Source: Dryocola sp. LX212 (GTDB taxonomy: Bacteria; Pseudomonadota; Gammaproteobacteria; Enterobacterales; Enterobacteriaceae). Taken from it: DNA of 64,000 nucleotides. The translations under genes and the position numbers were made by a program. Each line of letters begins with the position of its first letter. Positions within the stretch are counted from its first letter, which is position 1. The notes under the pieces are model-generated. The model was given only the letters and a program-made list of their open reading frames with translations. It did no database searches and had not been told where the DNA came from. The stretch spans positions 1,922,001 through 1,986,000 of the forward strand of contig CP167917.1 of the NCBI GenBank assembly GCA_041504365.1, in the 5' to 3' direction. Below are positions 48,199-60,986 of the stretch, piece by piece.

Positions 48199-48876
48199 AT
48201 GCATTTTCTGAATGTATTCTTCTTTGACATCTATCCATACCTTTGCGGTACGGTATTCCTGGTCGGGAGCTGGCTGCGTTACGACTATGGCCAGTACTCC
48301 TGGAAAGCGGGATCGAGCCAGATGCTGGACAGAAAAGGCATGAACCTGGCGTCGAACCTGTTCCACATCGGTATTCTGGGTATTTTTGCCGGGCACTTCC
48401 TGGGCATGCTGACGCCGCACTGGATGTATGAGTCTTTCCTGCCGATTGAAGTGAAGCAGAAAATGGCGATGCTCGCCGGTGGTGCCTGCGGTGTGATGAC
48501 GCTGGTTGGCGGTTTCCTGCTGCTTAAACGTCGTCTGTTCAACCCACGCGTTCGCGCTACGTCTACCGCAGCAGATATCCTGATCCTCACGCTGCTGGTG
48601 GTTCAGTGCGCGCTGGGTCTGCTGACCATTCCGTTCTCGGCGCAGCATATGGACGGCAGCGAAATGATGAAGCTGGTGGGCTGGGCGCAATCCGTGGTGA
48701 CCTTCCACGGCGGCGCATCTGAGCATCTGGACGGCGTGGCGTTTATCTTCCGCGTGCACCTGGTGCTGGGCATGACCCTGTTCCTGCTGTTCCCGTTCAC
48801 CCGTCTGGTGCACGTCTGGAGCGCACCGGTCGAGTACCTGACCCGCAAGTATCAGGTCGTTCGCGCCCGCCGCTGA
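48199..48876 (+). CDS. narI: Respiratory nitrate reductase gamma subunit NarI
   Basis: 225 residues from the ATG at 48199, the E. coli length; a GTG at 48193 would add two. NarI is the quinol-oxidising, two-haem-b membrane anchor of NarGHI. Five membrane helices contain the haem-ligand histidines, seen in [17 protein letters not shown] (about 52-68) and near [21 protein letters not shown] (here split: RVHLVLGM, then FTRLVHVWS). Followed by two copies of a CCGGC stem and a T-run. Confidence 0.96.
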   Translation: MHFLNVFFFDIYPYLCGTVFLVGSWLRYDYGQYSWKAGSSQMLDRKGMNLASNLFHIGILGIFAGHFLGMLTPHWMYESFLPIEVKQKMAMLAGGACGVMTLVGGFLLLKRRLFNPRVRATSTAADILILTLLVVQCALGLLTIPFSAQHMDGSEMMKLVGWAQSVVTFHGGASEHLDGVAFIFRVHLVLGMTLFLLFPFTRLVHVWSAPVEYLTRKYQVVRARR

Positions 48877-48895
48877 TCTTCGTCCCGAAAAGCAA

Positions 48896-49080
48896 ATACC
48901 CGGCTAAGGCCGGGTATCAGACTGACGACAAACCTAAAGCGAATGAATTCCGCAAAGATCACACCGAATAAATAACAAGGAAAATCAATTCATTGATTTT
49001 CGCCTGCTTACCACAAAGAAGGAAAAACCACGCTTTTTCCTTCTTTGTCAGCAATCTAATACCCGGCTAAGGCCGGGTAT
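48896..49080. repeat. Duplicated hairpin with nested inverted repeats after narI
   Basis: The same 22-mer palindrome, ATACCCGGC-TAAG-GCCGGGTAT, occurs at 48896-48917 and 49059-49080. Between them lie AAAATCAAT-TC-ATTGATTTT (48981-49000) and a perfect 15-bp inverted repeat ACAAAGAAGGAAAAA / TTTTTCCTTCTTTGT with a CCACGC loop (49013-49048). This resembles a small inserted structured element flanked by a duplication. Confidence 0.6.
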
Positions 49081-49087
49081 TTTTTTG
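49059..49087 (+). terminator. Intrinsic terminator of narGHJI
   Basis: ATACCCGGC, TAAG, GCCGGGTAT followed by seven T. The upstream copy at 48896 lacks the T-run, so this one should be the working terminator. Confidence 0.82.
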
Positions 49088-49120
49088 CTTTCGATAAGGG
49101 CTCATCACCATGACGCCAGC

Positions 49121-50410
49121 TTACTCCGGCTTGCGATCCCCGCTTTCTACCGGGTTTTTAGGATCCGCGCTCCATTCGTACCAGCCGCCGTCGTAAACGC
49201 CCACGTTTTTCCAGCCCATCGCTCGGGCATACATAAACGTTTCCGATGCGCGCCAGCCGGTGCCGCAGTAAAACGCGACCTGCTGATCCGGGGTGATATT
49301 CCAGCTTTTCCACATTGCGGCAATGTCATCGGCGGCGCGCATGGTGCCGTCCGGGTTATGGAAATCTTCCATGTGTGTGGAGTCTGAACCGGCGTGGCCC
49401 CAGCGGGCGCCGGCGATCTCGCCTTTTGGCTTAATGTAGCTGTAGCCGCTGGTGGTGCCGATAAACTCAGGCCAGGAACGAATGCTCACCAGCGACGCAT
49501 CTTTGCGGTGCAGAAGCCCGCGGGCCTGCTCCGTGTTCAGCATCAGCTGCGGCTGCCCCGGAATGGGCGCGCCGAAGTCAGGGGCAGGCTGAACTTTGGC
49601 AGGTAATCCTCGCTCAACGGGCAGGCCTGAATCGCTCCAGGTTTGCCAGCCGCCGTCCAGAATGCGGACGTCTTTCACTCCGGCGTAGAGGATGATCTGC
49701 GCCACGCGTGCGGCGGCATAAACGTCGCGACCGTAGAGCACCACGGTGGTGTCGTGGCGAATACCGTGTTTTGCCAGCATCGCCTTAAGCTGCTCGTCGG
49801 AAACCTTGTTCCACAGCGGCTCGCTTTCCACCTCGTTGGTGTCGATATAGCCTGCGTCAGGAATATGGCTCAGCAGGTATTTTTTCGGCGCGCCCCAGCC
49901 AGCTTCAATGACCTTCCACTCCCCGGCAGGGGCGGCGGTGACAGGCTTCTTCTGCTGAAGGTCGTGGATCCACTGCGGATACACTAACTGTTCGAAATGG
50001 GGCGTTTTTTGCAGCCGGGCGGCGTTTTGCAGGCCGTCCGACAGCAGGGCGATATGGCTGAAACCGAGTTTTTCCAGGCGAGATTTAACCGCCTGCGTTT
50101 CCTCTTTATCGCCGTAAAGCGCGATCGGGCCGGAGTCGGTAAGCTGGTGCTGTTTCGCCCACTGGCTTATCTGCTCGTCGCTCATCAGGTCCAGCCAGGA
50201 GGCGGACAGATTCAGCGCGGCGGGCTCGTGGCCGCCAGCACCGTTCAGGGTTTGCGGCCAGCCGTTATAAAACGCGCTCGGACGGGTATCAATTAACGTT
50301 CCTTTTTGCGCCTGAAGCTGGGCAAAATTCATGGGCTGGGCCGCGGCAAGGGTGGAGAATGACAGCCCGGCAAGCAGCAGGGCGGTGGTTAGCTGAGAAA
50401 CACGTTTCAT
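49121..50410 (-). CDS. ynjE: Thiosulfate sulfurtransferase YnjE (triple rhodanese)
   Basis: 429 residues with a signal peptide (MKRVSQLTTALLLAGLSFSTLA). E. coli YnjE has three rhodanese domains, and all three are recognisable here: GTLIDTRPSAFYNG (about 37-50), KKYLLSHIPDAGYIDTNE (about 177-194) and the active third domain with the catalytic Cys in VAFYCGTGWRASETF. It moves sulfane sulfur from thiosulfate in the periplasm. Last gene of the ynjBCDE run, 70 bp after ynjD. Confidence 0.92.
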   Translation of the reverse strand: MKRVSQLTTALLLAGLSFSTLAAAQPMNFAQLQAQKGTLIDTRPSAFYNGWPQTLNGAGGHEPAALNLSASWLDLMSDEQISQWAKQHQLTDSGPIALYGDKEETQAVKSRLEKLGFSHIALLSDGLQNAARLQKTPHFEQLVYPQWIHDLQQKKPVTAAPAGEWKVIEAGWGAPKKYLLSHIPDAGYIDTNEVESEPLWNKVSDEQLKAMLAKHGIRHDTTVVLYGRDVYAAARVAQIILYAGVKDVRILDGGWQTWSDSGLPVERGLPAKVQPAPDFGAPIPGQPQLMLNTEQARGLLHRKDASLVSIRSWPEFIGTTSGYSYIKPKGEIAGARWGHAGSDSTHMEDFHNPDGTMRAADDIAAMWKSWNITPDQQVAFYCGTGWRASETFMYARAMGWKNVGVYDGGWYEWSADPKNPVESGDRKPE

Positions 50411-50480
50411 CTAATAACCTGAAGGATAATCAAAGAGGCGCAATTGTGCGCGTGAGAGGCGCAGAGTTCTTTGCGTTACC

Positions 50481-51104
50481 TCATAGAGTGACGATTTTGC
50501 CGCCCGGAGGAATATCCTGCGGATCGTGAGTCACCAGCACAACGGGCAGCGACTGCTGCCTGCAGGCCTCCCATACGAATTCGCGAAACTGAGCGCGAAG
50601 AGGTAAATCGAGACGGGAGAACGGCTCATCGAGCAGAAGCGCTTCGGGCTTAGCGAGCAGGGCGCGCAGCACGCTAATACGCGCGCGTTCGCCGCCGGAA
50701 AGCGTAGCAGGGTCGCGGCTGGCAAAACCTTTAAGCCCTGCGCCCGCAAGCGCCTGTTCAGCCAGTTCCCGTCGAAGAGCGGCTCCCTTAAGCTCCGCCG
50801 GGATCGCCATCAGCAAATTTTGCAAAACGTTAAGATGCGGGAACAGAAGCGCGTCCTGAAACAAAATGCCGATGCGGCGCCGTTCAATGGGCAGCGTGTC
50901 GCGGCGCTCCCCGTTCAGCCACAGTTCACCCTCTGCGGTAAACGCGGCTGGAAGCGCGCCGACCGCCCAGTTCAGAAAGCTGGATTTTCCGGCGCCCGAT
51001 GGCCCCATCAGGGTGATGATTTCACCGGCTGGCGCATCAAAGCTGATGTTGCGCAGCAGCGGGCGCGGGCCGTGGGAAAGGGAACAGTTACGAACGCTCA
51101 GCAT
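50481..51104 (-). CDS. ynjD: ABC transporter ATP-binding protein YnjD
   Basis: 207 residues from the ATG at 51104-51102, which overlaps the ynjC stop by one base; a longer upstream frame has no support. ABC ATPase motifs: Walker A GPSGAGKS (about 35-42), Q-loop ILFQDALLFPHL, signature LSGGERARI, Walker B ALLLDEPFSRLD and the His-loop LVTHDPQD. It powers the YnjBCD importer, a family related to thiamine/iron/putrescine-type importers; the substrate is not known. Confidence 0.9.
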   Translation of the reverse strand: MLSVRNCSLSHGPRPLLRNISFDAPAGEIITLMGPSGAGKSSFLNWAVGALPAAFTAEGELWLNGERRDTLPIERRRIGILFQDALLFPHLNVLQNLLMAIPAELKGAALRRELAEQALAGAGLKGFASRDPATLSGGERARISVLRALLAKPEALLLDEPFSRLDLPLRAQFREFVWEACRQQSLPVVLVTHDPQDIPPGGKIVTL

Positions 51105-52687
51105 TAGCGTAATCCTTGTCGATAGTGACCGGCCAGGCGGGCAGCCTGCAGCGTAAAGATAAACATCCCGGCGGGCAGCATAACCTGCAGCAGCGCCTGG
51201 ATCGCCATCTGCTGAGGATCGCCCCCGCTGCTGAGCGCCACGGCCTCGGTGGTCACGGTGGCGAAGCGTCCGGCCCCGGCGTAAAGCGTGGGGAGATATT
51301 GCGCAACGCTCACGGAAAAGCCAACCGCCAGCGCCCCGAGCAGCGGACGCAGCAGCAGCGGCGTTTTGATCGTCCACAGAACCTGCCAGCCCGACCGGCC
51401 CAGCGTCCGCGCCGCAATGGCGTGGCGGGGATCGAGCTGCTGCCACGCGGGCCGCAGAACCAGTAAAGCATAAGGGATGACCCACAGCAGATGGCTCCAG
51501 ACTACCGCAGGCCAGGTGCCTTCCTGGGCCAGGCGCAGCAGCACCTGATACTGCCCGGCGGCCAACGGCAGGGCAGGAAGGAACAGCGGCAGCAGCAGCA
51601 GAACGTCGAAGCGGCGCGGGATGCCCTCCAGCCACAGCAGAACGGATAGCGCGGCGATAGGCCCGCTCGCCAGCGCCAGCCAAAGCGTCGTTAACAGCCT
51701 GTCGTAACGGGCAAGCTCCCAGCCGGAAAAGCTGAAGGCCTCCGGTAGCAGCGACGGATAAAACCAGCTTTCCGCCAGCGACCAACAGAGCAGAATAGCG
51801 CCTGCGGCCATGACGATAACGGTTAATCCTGATGCAAGCGCGGACGAAAACAGCCGGGCGTCAGTCTGCCTGCGCCGCCCTGAGAACATCCCCAGCCGAC
51901 GGCGTAAACCTTGCCACAGCAGCCAGCCGCCGGTGCCGGATCCGGCCAGTAAAACGACCAGCAGCGCAGAGAGCGCCATGCCCATTGCCTGCCGCTGAGG
52001 GTCGCCGTCGTTCATCCACTGCCAGGCCAGCACCGCCAGCGTCGGAGGATTATCCGGCCCGAGGATTATCGCCACATCCACTACTGACAGGCTGTACGTC
52101 ATCACCGCTACCAGCGCCCAGCCCAGGCGCGGCAGAAGCTGGGGGATGATAACCAGCAGGCGGCTATGGAGCGGGCCGTAGCCCATCGAGCGCGACACGA
52201 TAAGCTGCTGCTCCAGCTCGCTCCGGCTTAGCTGCGTGCTGGCAAACCACAATAAAAACCAGGCTTCCTTGAAGGCCAGCATCAAGCCCAGCCCGAGGCT
52301 GGCGCCGTCGACGGGGAAGGCAACGTGAAGCAGGCGAGAGAGCCAGCCGTTGGCGCTGAACATAAACAGCAGGCCGCTGGCAAAGGCCACGTGGGGAAAG
52401 GCCAGCAGCAGCGGCAGGCGGCGGACGTAGCTCTGCCAGCGCGGCCCGGGCCACAGCCCGCAGATAATCAGTACCGTTAGGGCCAGCGCGCCGCAAACGC
52501 TGATTAACGCTGAGACCACGGTCGACTGAAGTGCGAGAGGAAACTGACCGTCCTGCAAAACCTTTAGCCAGATTTCACCTTCGCGCAACGGTGAGGCTAT
52601 GAGCGCCATGCCCGGCAGCAGCGGTAAAAAAACGACGCCCACCGCAAGCGCTGCCAGAACCCCGGCGAGGGTAATCTTTTGGTTCAT
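51104..52687 (-). CDS. ynjC: ABC transporter permease YnjC
   Basis: 527 residues from the ATG at 52687-52685, which overlaps the ynjB stop (ATGA). About 12 membrane segments in two homologous halves, a fused double permease like ThiP. Each half has a coupling loop: LIVSRSMGYGPLHSRLLVII and AIAARTLGRSGWQVLWTIKT. It forms the channel for YnjB-bound substrate with YnjD as ATPase. The substrate is unknown. Confidence 0.9.
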   Translation of the reverse strand: MNQKITLAGVLAALAVGVVFLPLLPGMALIASPLREGEIWLKVLQDGQFPLALQSTVVSALISVCGALALTVLIICGLWPGPRWQSYVRRLPLLLAFPHVAFASGLLFMFSANGWLSRLLHVAFPVDGASLGLGLMLAFKEAWFLLWFASTQLSRSELEQQLIVSRSMGYGPLHSRLLVIIPQLLPRLGWALVAVMTYSLSVVDVAIILGPDNPPTLAVLAWQWMNDGDPQRQAMGMALSALLVVLLAGSGTGGWLLWQGLRRRLGMFSGRRRQTDARLFSSALASGLTVIVMAAGAILLCWSLAESWFYPSLLPEAFSFSGWELARYDRLLTTLWLALASGPIAALSVLLWLEGIPRRFDVLLLLPLFLPALPLAAGQYQVLLRLAQEGTWPAVVWSHLLWVIPYALLVLRPAWQQLDPRHAIAARTLGRSGWQVLWTIKTPLLLRPLLGALAVGFSVSVAQYLPTLYAGAGRFATVTTEAVALSSGGDPQQMAIQALLQVMLPAGMFIFTLQAARLAGHYRQGLR

Positions 52688-53859
52688 CGGGCACCGTAGC
52701 GGGCAAGCCAGGCTTTTTCGAGGGCGGCAACCCATGCGGCGTGAGGCTCTGCCAGGAACGGCACCGGCTCAAGGCTGGCCGGAACGTGCGCCGCCAGCCG
52801 CGTACCGAGCGGCGCGGGAAGCAGCTTGCTGTCCAGAATAGTCGGGTCGCCCCAGACGGCGGGGTCTGCCTTGCGGATCTGCGCTTCCGGCGACATCAGG
52901 AAGTTGGCCACCACCATGGCTGCCGCTTTAGATTTTGCATTGGCGGGGATAGCCACAAAGTGAACGTTACCGAGCATGCCCTTCTCAAACCCAAAGGCGC
53001 GTGCCGAGGCGGGCAGCTGCTTGCGGGCAATCAGGTTGTCCACGTGCGCGGGGTTAAAGGTGATGGAAAGCAGCAGCTCGCTGTCCGCCAGCATGCGGTC
53101 CATGCGGGCGGGCGTTGCCGGGAAGCTTTTGCCCTTGCGCCAGAGATAAGGGTGAAGCTTGTCAAGATAGCGCCACAGCGGGGCCGTGACTTTCTCAAAG
53201 GATGACGGATCCGGCGCCTGGCGTAACGCATGCGGGTCATCGGTCAGCACAATCAGCAGCTGTTCGATCAAGGCCGTACCGGTAAAGTCCGGCGGGCGAG
53301 GGTAGCTCACCTTACCCGGGTTAGCTCTGGCAAACGTCAGCAAAGCTTCGGCGCTGCGTGGGAGTTCAGGCGTGCGCTGGCCGTCGCCGATCAGCATCAA
53401 TTGGGCGCTTCCCCAGGGGGCCTCCGCGCCGTCAACCGGCTGGGAGAAGTCTTCCCGCACGGGCTTCTGAACGTCAACATATTGCCAGTCCGGCAGGGTT
53501 TCCGCCCAGCCTTCGCTAAGCAATCCGGCGGTTTTCAGGGTGCGGAAGTTTTCGCCGTTCACCCACAGCAGGTCGACGGAACCGTTAGTTTTTCTCCCCG
53601 CCGCGTCCTCGCTCTGGATGCGTTTCACTGCTTCAGCGGCGTCCGCCAGATGCACAACCTTAAGGGTTATGCCGTAACGTTCCTTCACCTGTGCGCTTGT
53701 CCAGTCCAGATAGCTGTTTACCGCCGGGTCGCCGCCCCAGGCGTTGAACCAGACCGTCTGACCGCTGGCCTGCTGGCGCAGATCGTTCCAGGCGGTAGGC
53801 TGGGCGAGGGCGGAAAAGCTCAGGGCAATGAGCAACAAAAACAGGGAGCGTAAACGCAC
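52684..53859 (-). CDS. ynjB: ABC transporter periplasmic-binding protein YnjB
   Basis: 391 residues with a signal peptide (MRLRSLFLLLIALSFSALA). A class of bacterial extracellular solute-binding protein: VWFNAWGGDPAVNSYLDW (about 36-53), VDLLWVNGENFRTLKTAGLL, PWGSAQLMLIGDG and VHFVAIPANAKSKAAAMVVA. First gene of ynjBCDE here. The family resembles thiamine- and iron-binding proteins, but I cannot name the ligand. Confidence 0.9.
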   Translation of the reverse strand: MRLRSLFLLLIALSFSALAQPTAWNDLRQQASGQTVWFNAWGGDPAVNSYLDWTSAQVKERYGITLKVVHLADAAEAVKRIQSEDAAGRKTNGSVDLLWVNGENFRTLKTAGLLSEGWAETLPDWQYVDVQKPVREDFSQPVDGAEAPWGSAQLMLIGDGQRTPELPRSAEALLTFARANPGKVSYPRPPDFTGTALIEQLLIVLTDDPHALRQAPDPSSFEKVTAPLWRYLDKLHPYLWRKGKSFPATPARMDRMLADSELLLSITFNPAHVDNLIARKQLPASARAFGFEKGMLGNVHFVAIPANAKSKAAAMVVANFLMSPEAQIRKADPAVWGDPTILDSKLLPAPLGTRLAAHVPASLEPVPFLAEPHAAWVAALEKAWLARYGAR

Positions 53860-53882
53860 GAAGAGATCCTCAACGTTAAATT

Positions 53883-53915
53883 GGTGGATGGCGCTATCGC
53901 TTATCCACCCTACGG
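53883..53915. repeat. REP element between ynjB and the ydjX-like gene
   Basis: GGTGGATGGCGCTATCGCTT followed by ATCCACCCTACGG, a single REP-type unit (GTGGAT/ATCCAC stem) that reaches into the 3' end of the TVP38-family gene. Confidence 0.75.
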
Positions 53916-54574
53916 GAAACGGTATTCCGGATAACCCAACGGGAGACCAGCGGCAGAAAGCCGATCAGCGCGAAGGTCAGGATCATACCCGGAGAGAGTA
54001 TATCCGCAGCCGAGCGCAGCTGGCTCAATTCCTTACCGGCGTTCAGATAAACAACGATGGCGGGCAGCATGCCCACGAAGCTGACGGCAAAGTAGCGGCC
54101 AGCGGAAACCGGCGTCAGCCCCATCAGCAGGTTAACCAGGAAGAAGGGGAAAACGGGGGCCAGGCGCAGTGCGAACAAATAGCGCGTGCCGTCCTGCGCC
54201 ATGCCTTTATTCACCTTTGCCATCATTTTCGAGAAGCGCTTTTGCACCCAGTCGCGCAGCAGGTAACGGCTGAGCAGCATGGCAAGCGTCGCGCCGCAGG
54301 TGGCTCCCAGCGCCACGAGCAGAGTGCCCTGCACCAGCCCGAATAGCGCGCCGCCCAGCAGCGTCAACAGCGTCGCGCCGGGGATGGAGAGGGTGGCGAC
54401 CAGAACGTAGCTGGCAAAAAACGCCAGCGCGGCAAGCCATGGATGCAGGGCGTGCCAGAGTAAGAGCTTAGACTGGTAGTGCTGAAGCGTCGCCAGGCTA
54501 ATGGTGCCAGGCGGCAGAAGTAGAAGGAGCAGCGTAACGATAACCAGCAGCGCAACGAACAGCAGCTTACGCAT
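53894..54574 (-). CDS. TVP38/TMEM64 family membrane protein (YdjX/YdjZ-like)
   Basis: 226 residues with five to six hydrophobic segments. The SNARE-associated (DedA-like VTT) core reads FASYVLVATLSIPGATLLTL then LGGALFGLVQGTLL, and the partner motif LRLAPVFPFFLVNLLMGLTP follows. E. coli has two such genes, ydjX next to xthA and ydjZ further on; position beside xthA favours ydjX, but only one copy is present and assignment between the two is not certain. VTT-domain proteins are implicated in phospholipid scrambling. The last residues overlap a REP unit. Confidence 0.8.
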   Translation of the reverse strand: MRKLLFVALLVIVTLLLLLLPPGTISLATLQHYQSKLLLWHALHPWLAALAFFASYVLVATLSIPGATLLTLLGGALFGLVQGTLLVALGATCGATLAMLLSRYLLRDWVQKRFSKMMAKVNKGMAQDGTRYLFALRLAPVFPFFLVNLLMGLTPVSAGRYFAVSFVGMLPAIVVYLNAGKELSQLRSAADILSPGMILTFALIGFLPLVSRWVIRNTVSRRVDKR

Positions 54575-54601
54575 TCTCGAACGGCTCCTTATTGTGGCAA
54601 A

Positions 54602-55408
54602 TTACAGCTTGAACTGCGCCCAGACCGGGGCGTGGTCCGACGGCTTCTCCATGCTGCGGATAGCGTAGTCGATACCCGTCGCCACGCAGCGCTCCGCCAG
54701 CGGCTGGCTTGCCAGCAGCAGGTCGATACGCAGGCCGCGGTTGTCGTCAAAGCCCTTCGAACGGTAGTCGAACCACGAGAATTTATCCTGAGTTTCCGGA
54801 TTGGCGTGGCGGAAGGTATCCACCAGACCCCAGCTAATCAGGCGATCCATCCACTCGCGCTCTTCCGGCAGGAAGGAGCATTTGCCGGTGCGCAGCCAGC
54901 GCTTGCGGCTATCTTCGCCGATGCCGATATCCAGATCCGTCGGGCTGATATTGACGTCGCCCATAATCAGCACCGGGTTGTCTTTATTCAGCTCGTTGTT
55001 GAGGTAGTCCTGCAGATCCTGGTAGAACTTCGCCTTAGCCGGGAATTTGGTTGGATGGTCGCGGCTTTCGCCCTGCGGGAAGTAGCCGTTGATCACCGTC
55101 AGGTTGCCGAGCGGGGAAGGAATTTCGGCCATGATAATGCGGCGCTGAGAATCTTCATCATCGCCTGGGAAGCCACGGCGCACGGCAACGGGCGTCTCTT
55201 TGGTCAACAGCGCCACGCCGTAATGGCCTTTCTGGCCGTGATAAAAGACGTTGTAGCCCAGCTTCGCCACGTCCTCAAGCGGAAACATATCGTCGTGAAC
55301 TTTGGTTTCCTGCAGGCCGATGACGTCCGGCTGGTGCTGTTCGACGATAGCCTGTAGCTGATGGGGACGGGCACGCAGGCCGTTGATATTAAAAGAGACA
55401 AATTTCAT
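54602..55408 (-). CDS. xthA: Exodeoxyribonuclease III
   Basis: 268 residues, as in E. coli. XthA is the major AP endonuclease and a 3'-5' exonuclease in base-excision repair. Active-site motifs: [18 protein letters not shown] (Asn7), [12 protein letters not shown] (metal-binding Glu34), [15 protein letters not shown] (Asp151 and Asn153), and the C-terminal [11 protein letters not shown] and [10 protein letters not shown] (catalytic His). Divergent from the astC operon with a 481-bp spacer. Confidence 0.97.
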   Translation of the reverse strand: MKFVSFNINGLRARPHQLQAIVEQHQPDVIGLQETKVHDDMFPLEDVAKLGYNVFYHGQKGHYGVALLTKETPVAVRRGFPGDDEDSQRRIIMAEIPSPLGNLTVINGYFPQGESRDHPTKFPAKAKFYQDLQDYLNNELNKDNPVLIMGDVNISPTDLDIGIGEDSRKRWLRTGKCSFLPEEREWMDRLISWGLVDTFRHANPETQDKFSWFDYRSKGFDDNRGLRIDLLLASQPLAERCVATGIDYAIRSMEKPSDHAPVWAQFKL

Positions 55409-55490
55409 AAGTCGCAGCCTGGATAGCAGGTTAAGGTTGCAGGATGGTAGCAGAAAATCGCTGTGAATGCTGCGCCGCGTACCAGCATAT

Positions 55491-55558
55491 TGTCGGATGG
55501 CGCTAACGCTTATCCGACCTACAAGCGATAGGGGATAAGCGCAGCGTCATCCACCGGG
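55491..55558. repeat. REP pair (BIME-like) between xthA and astC
   Basis: GTCGGATGGCGCTAACGCTT with ATCCGACCTAC, followed by an inverted second unit GGGGATAAGCGCAGCGTCAT with CCACC. Same family as the copy at 18082. Confidence 0.8.
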
Positions 55559-55565
55559 CAAAATC

Positions 55566-55602
55566 TGCACCAGAATGACCCGATTCGCCCCGAACTGGTG
55601 CA
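55566..55602 (+). promoter_or_regulatory. Candidate NtrC sites far upstream of astC
   Basis: TGCACCA-GAA-TGACCCG (55566-55582) keeps a perfect left half-site, and CGCCCCGAAC-TGGTGCA (55586-55602) a perfect right half-site; centres are 20 bp apart and about 240 bp upstream of the astC sigma-54 start. The remaining stretch to 55800 is AT-rich and could hold ArgR boxes, but I see no clear consensus match. Confidence 0.45.
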
Positions 55603-55801
55603 TAAATGGCGGTCAAATCCCGCGAGCGATCACAATTCCAGCATTATATTTTACGGTTGCATAATATTTCTTGTTTTCCTCCGGTCAACCCGCCCCGCAG
55701 GTAAAACTATGCACTTAATATTCACTTTTATTGCATAGGTTAATTTTGTAACTCCTTGATTTTCCTTTCTGACCTCTTCGCTATGCACTTTTATCGCTGG
55801 C

Positions 55802-55818
55802 TGGCACGAAGCGTGCAA
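55802..55818 (+). promoter_or_regulatory. Sigma-54 promoter of astCADB
   Basis: TGGCAC-GAAGC-GTGCAA: GG at 55803-55804 and GC at 55815-55816, the correct 10-bp spacing. Only the first T of the -12 TTGCA is changed to G. Start expected near 55828, 62 bp before astC. Matches the known RpoN/NtrC control of ast in E. coli. Confidence 0.8.
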
Positions 55819-55889
55819 TCTACATTCACAGTGCAAACACTCAGTTATTTAACATTTAAGTTACTTATTATTTACCGGAAGAGGTCACT

Positions 55890-57106
55890 ATGCCGCAATC
55901 AATTACACGCCAGAACTTCGACGATTGGATGATGCCCGTTTACGCCCCTGCGGCTTTTATTCCGGTGCGCGGTGAAGGATCCACCCTGTGGGATCAGCAG
56001 GGTAAGGATTACATCGATTTTGCGGGCGGGATTGCGGTTAACGCGCTGGGGCACGCCAACACGGACCTGCGCGCGGCGCTCGTTGGCCAGGCCGAAAAGT
56101 TCTGGCATACCGGCAACGGCTATACCAACGAGCCGATTTTGCGTCTGGCAAAGCAGCTTATCGACGCGACATTTGCCGACAAAGTATTCTTCTGTAACTC
56201 CGGGGCGGAGGCCAACGAAGCGGCCCTGAAGCTGGCCCGTAAATACGCTCACGATAATTATGGTCCGCAAAAAAGCGGCATCGTCGCCTTCAAAAACGCC
56301 TTCCATGGGCGCACGCTGTTTACCGTCTCCGCAGGCGGGCAGCCTGCCTATTCAAAAGACTTTGCGCCGTTGCCGGCGGATATCAGCCATGCCGTCTATA
56401 ACGACCTGCAGTCCGCCAGCGAGCTTATCGATGAAAACACCTGCGCGGTGATCGTTGAGCCAATGCAGGGCGAGGGCGGCGTGGTGCCAGCGGATCCAAC
56501 GTTCCTTCAGGGCCTGCGCGAACTTTGCGACCGCCATAACGCGGTGCTGATTTTCGATGAGGTGCAGACCGGCGTCGGGCGCACCGGCTCCCTGTATGCC
56601 TATATGCACTACGGCATTACGCCGGACGTGCTATCAACCGCAAAAGCGCTGGGCGGCGGCTTCCCGATTGGCGCGATGCTGACCACCGATAAGTTCTCGC
56701 AGGTGATGGTAGTCGGCACACACGGGACGACCTATGGCGGCAACCCGCTGGCGGGCGCGGTCGCCGGGCGCGTCATGGAGCTGATTAATACGCCGGAGGT
56801 GCTGAACGGCGTGAAGCAGCGCCACGAGTGGTTTGTCGAGCGCCTTAACAAGATCAATCAGAAACATCAGCTGTTCAGCGAAGTCCGCGGGCTGGGGCTG
56901 TTAATTGGCTGCGTGCTGCAACAGGAACACGCGGGCAAGGCTAAACTTATTCTGCAGGCCGCCGTTCAGGAAGGGCTGATGATCCTGATCGCGGGTGCCA
57001 ACGTGGTGCGCTTCGCCCCGTCGCTGATTATCAGCGAGGCGGACGTGCGCAAAGGACTCGACCGCTTTGAGCGCGCCTGCGAACGTTTCACTGCGGGAGA
57101 GACATC

Positions 57107-57110
<4 letters not shown>
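55890..57110 (+). CDS. astC: Succinylornithine transaminase AstC
   Basis: 406 residues, as in E. coli. AstC is a class III, PLP-dependent aminotransferase converting N2-succinylornithine and 2-oxoglutarate to succinylglutamate semialdehyde and glutamate. The PLP Lys is Lys252 in [28 protein letters not shown] (103-118) and [13 protein letters not shown] (221-233) are in place. GGAAGAGG precedes the ATG. First gene of the arginine succinyltransferase pathway operon; 4-base overlap with astA. Confidence 0.96.
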
Positions 57111-60941
<3,831 letters not shown>

Positions 60942-60951
60942 CGGCTAATAT

Positions 60952-60986
60952 TGCCGGATAAGCGTTGGTCTTATCCGGCAGCGTTT
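60952..60986. terminator. Hairpin between astB and the GH31 gene
   Basis: TGCCGGATAAG, loop CGTTGGT, CTTATCCGGCA, then GCGTTTTATT. A REP-like stem whose 3' side leads into TTTT; likely shared by the two convergent genes. Confidence 0.65.

Noticed and set aside
48896..48917. First copy of the CCGGC palindrome as a second narI terminator
   Set aside because: It lacks a following T-run; only the copy at 49059 has one.
50481..51785. Long minus-strand frame extending ynjD upstream to 434 codons
   Set aside because: The extra part runs in another frame through ynjC and reads as low-complexity Arg/Ala/Gly; the ATG at 51104 overlapping the ynjC stop is the natural ynjD start.
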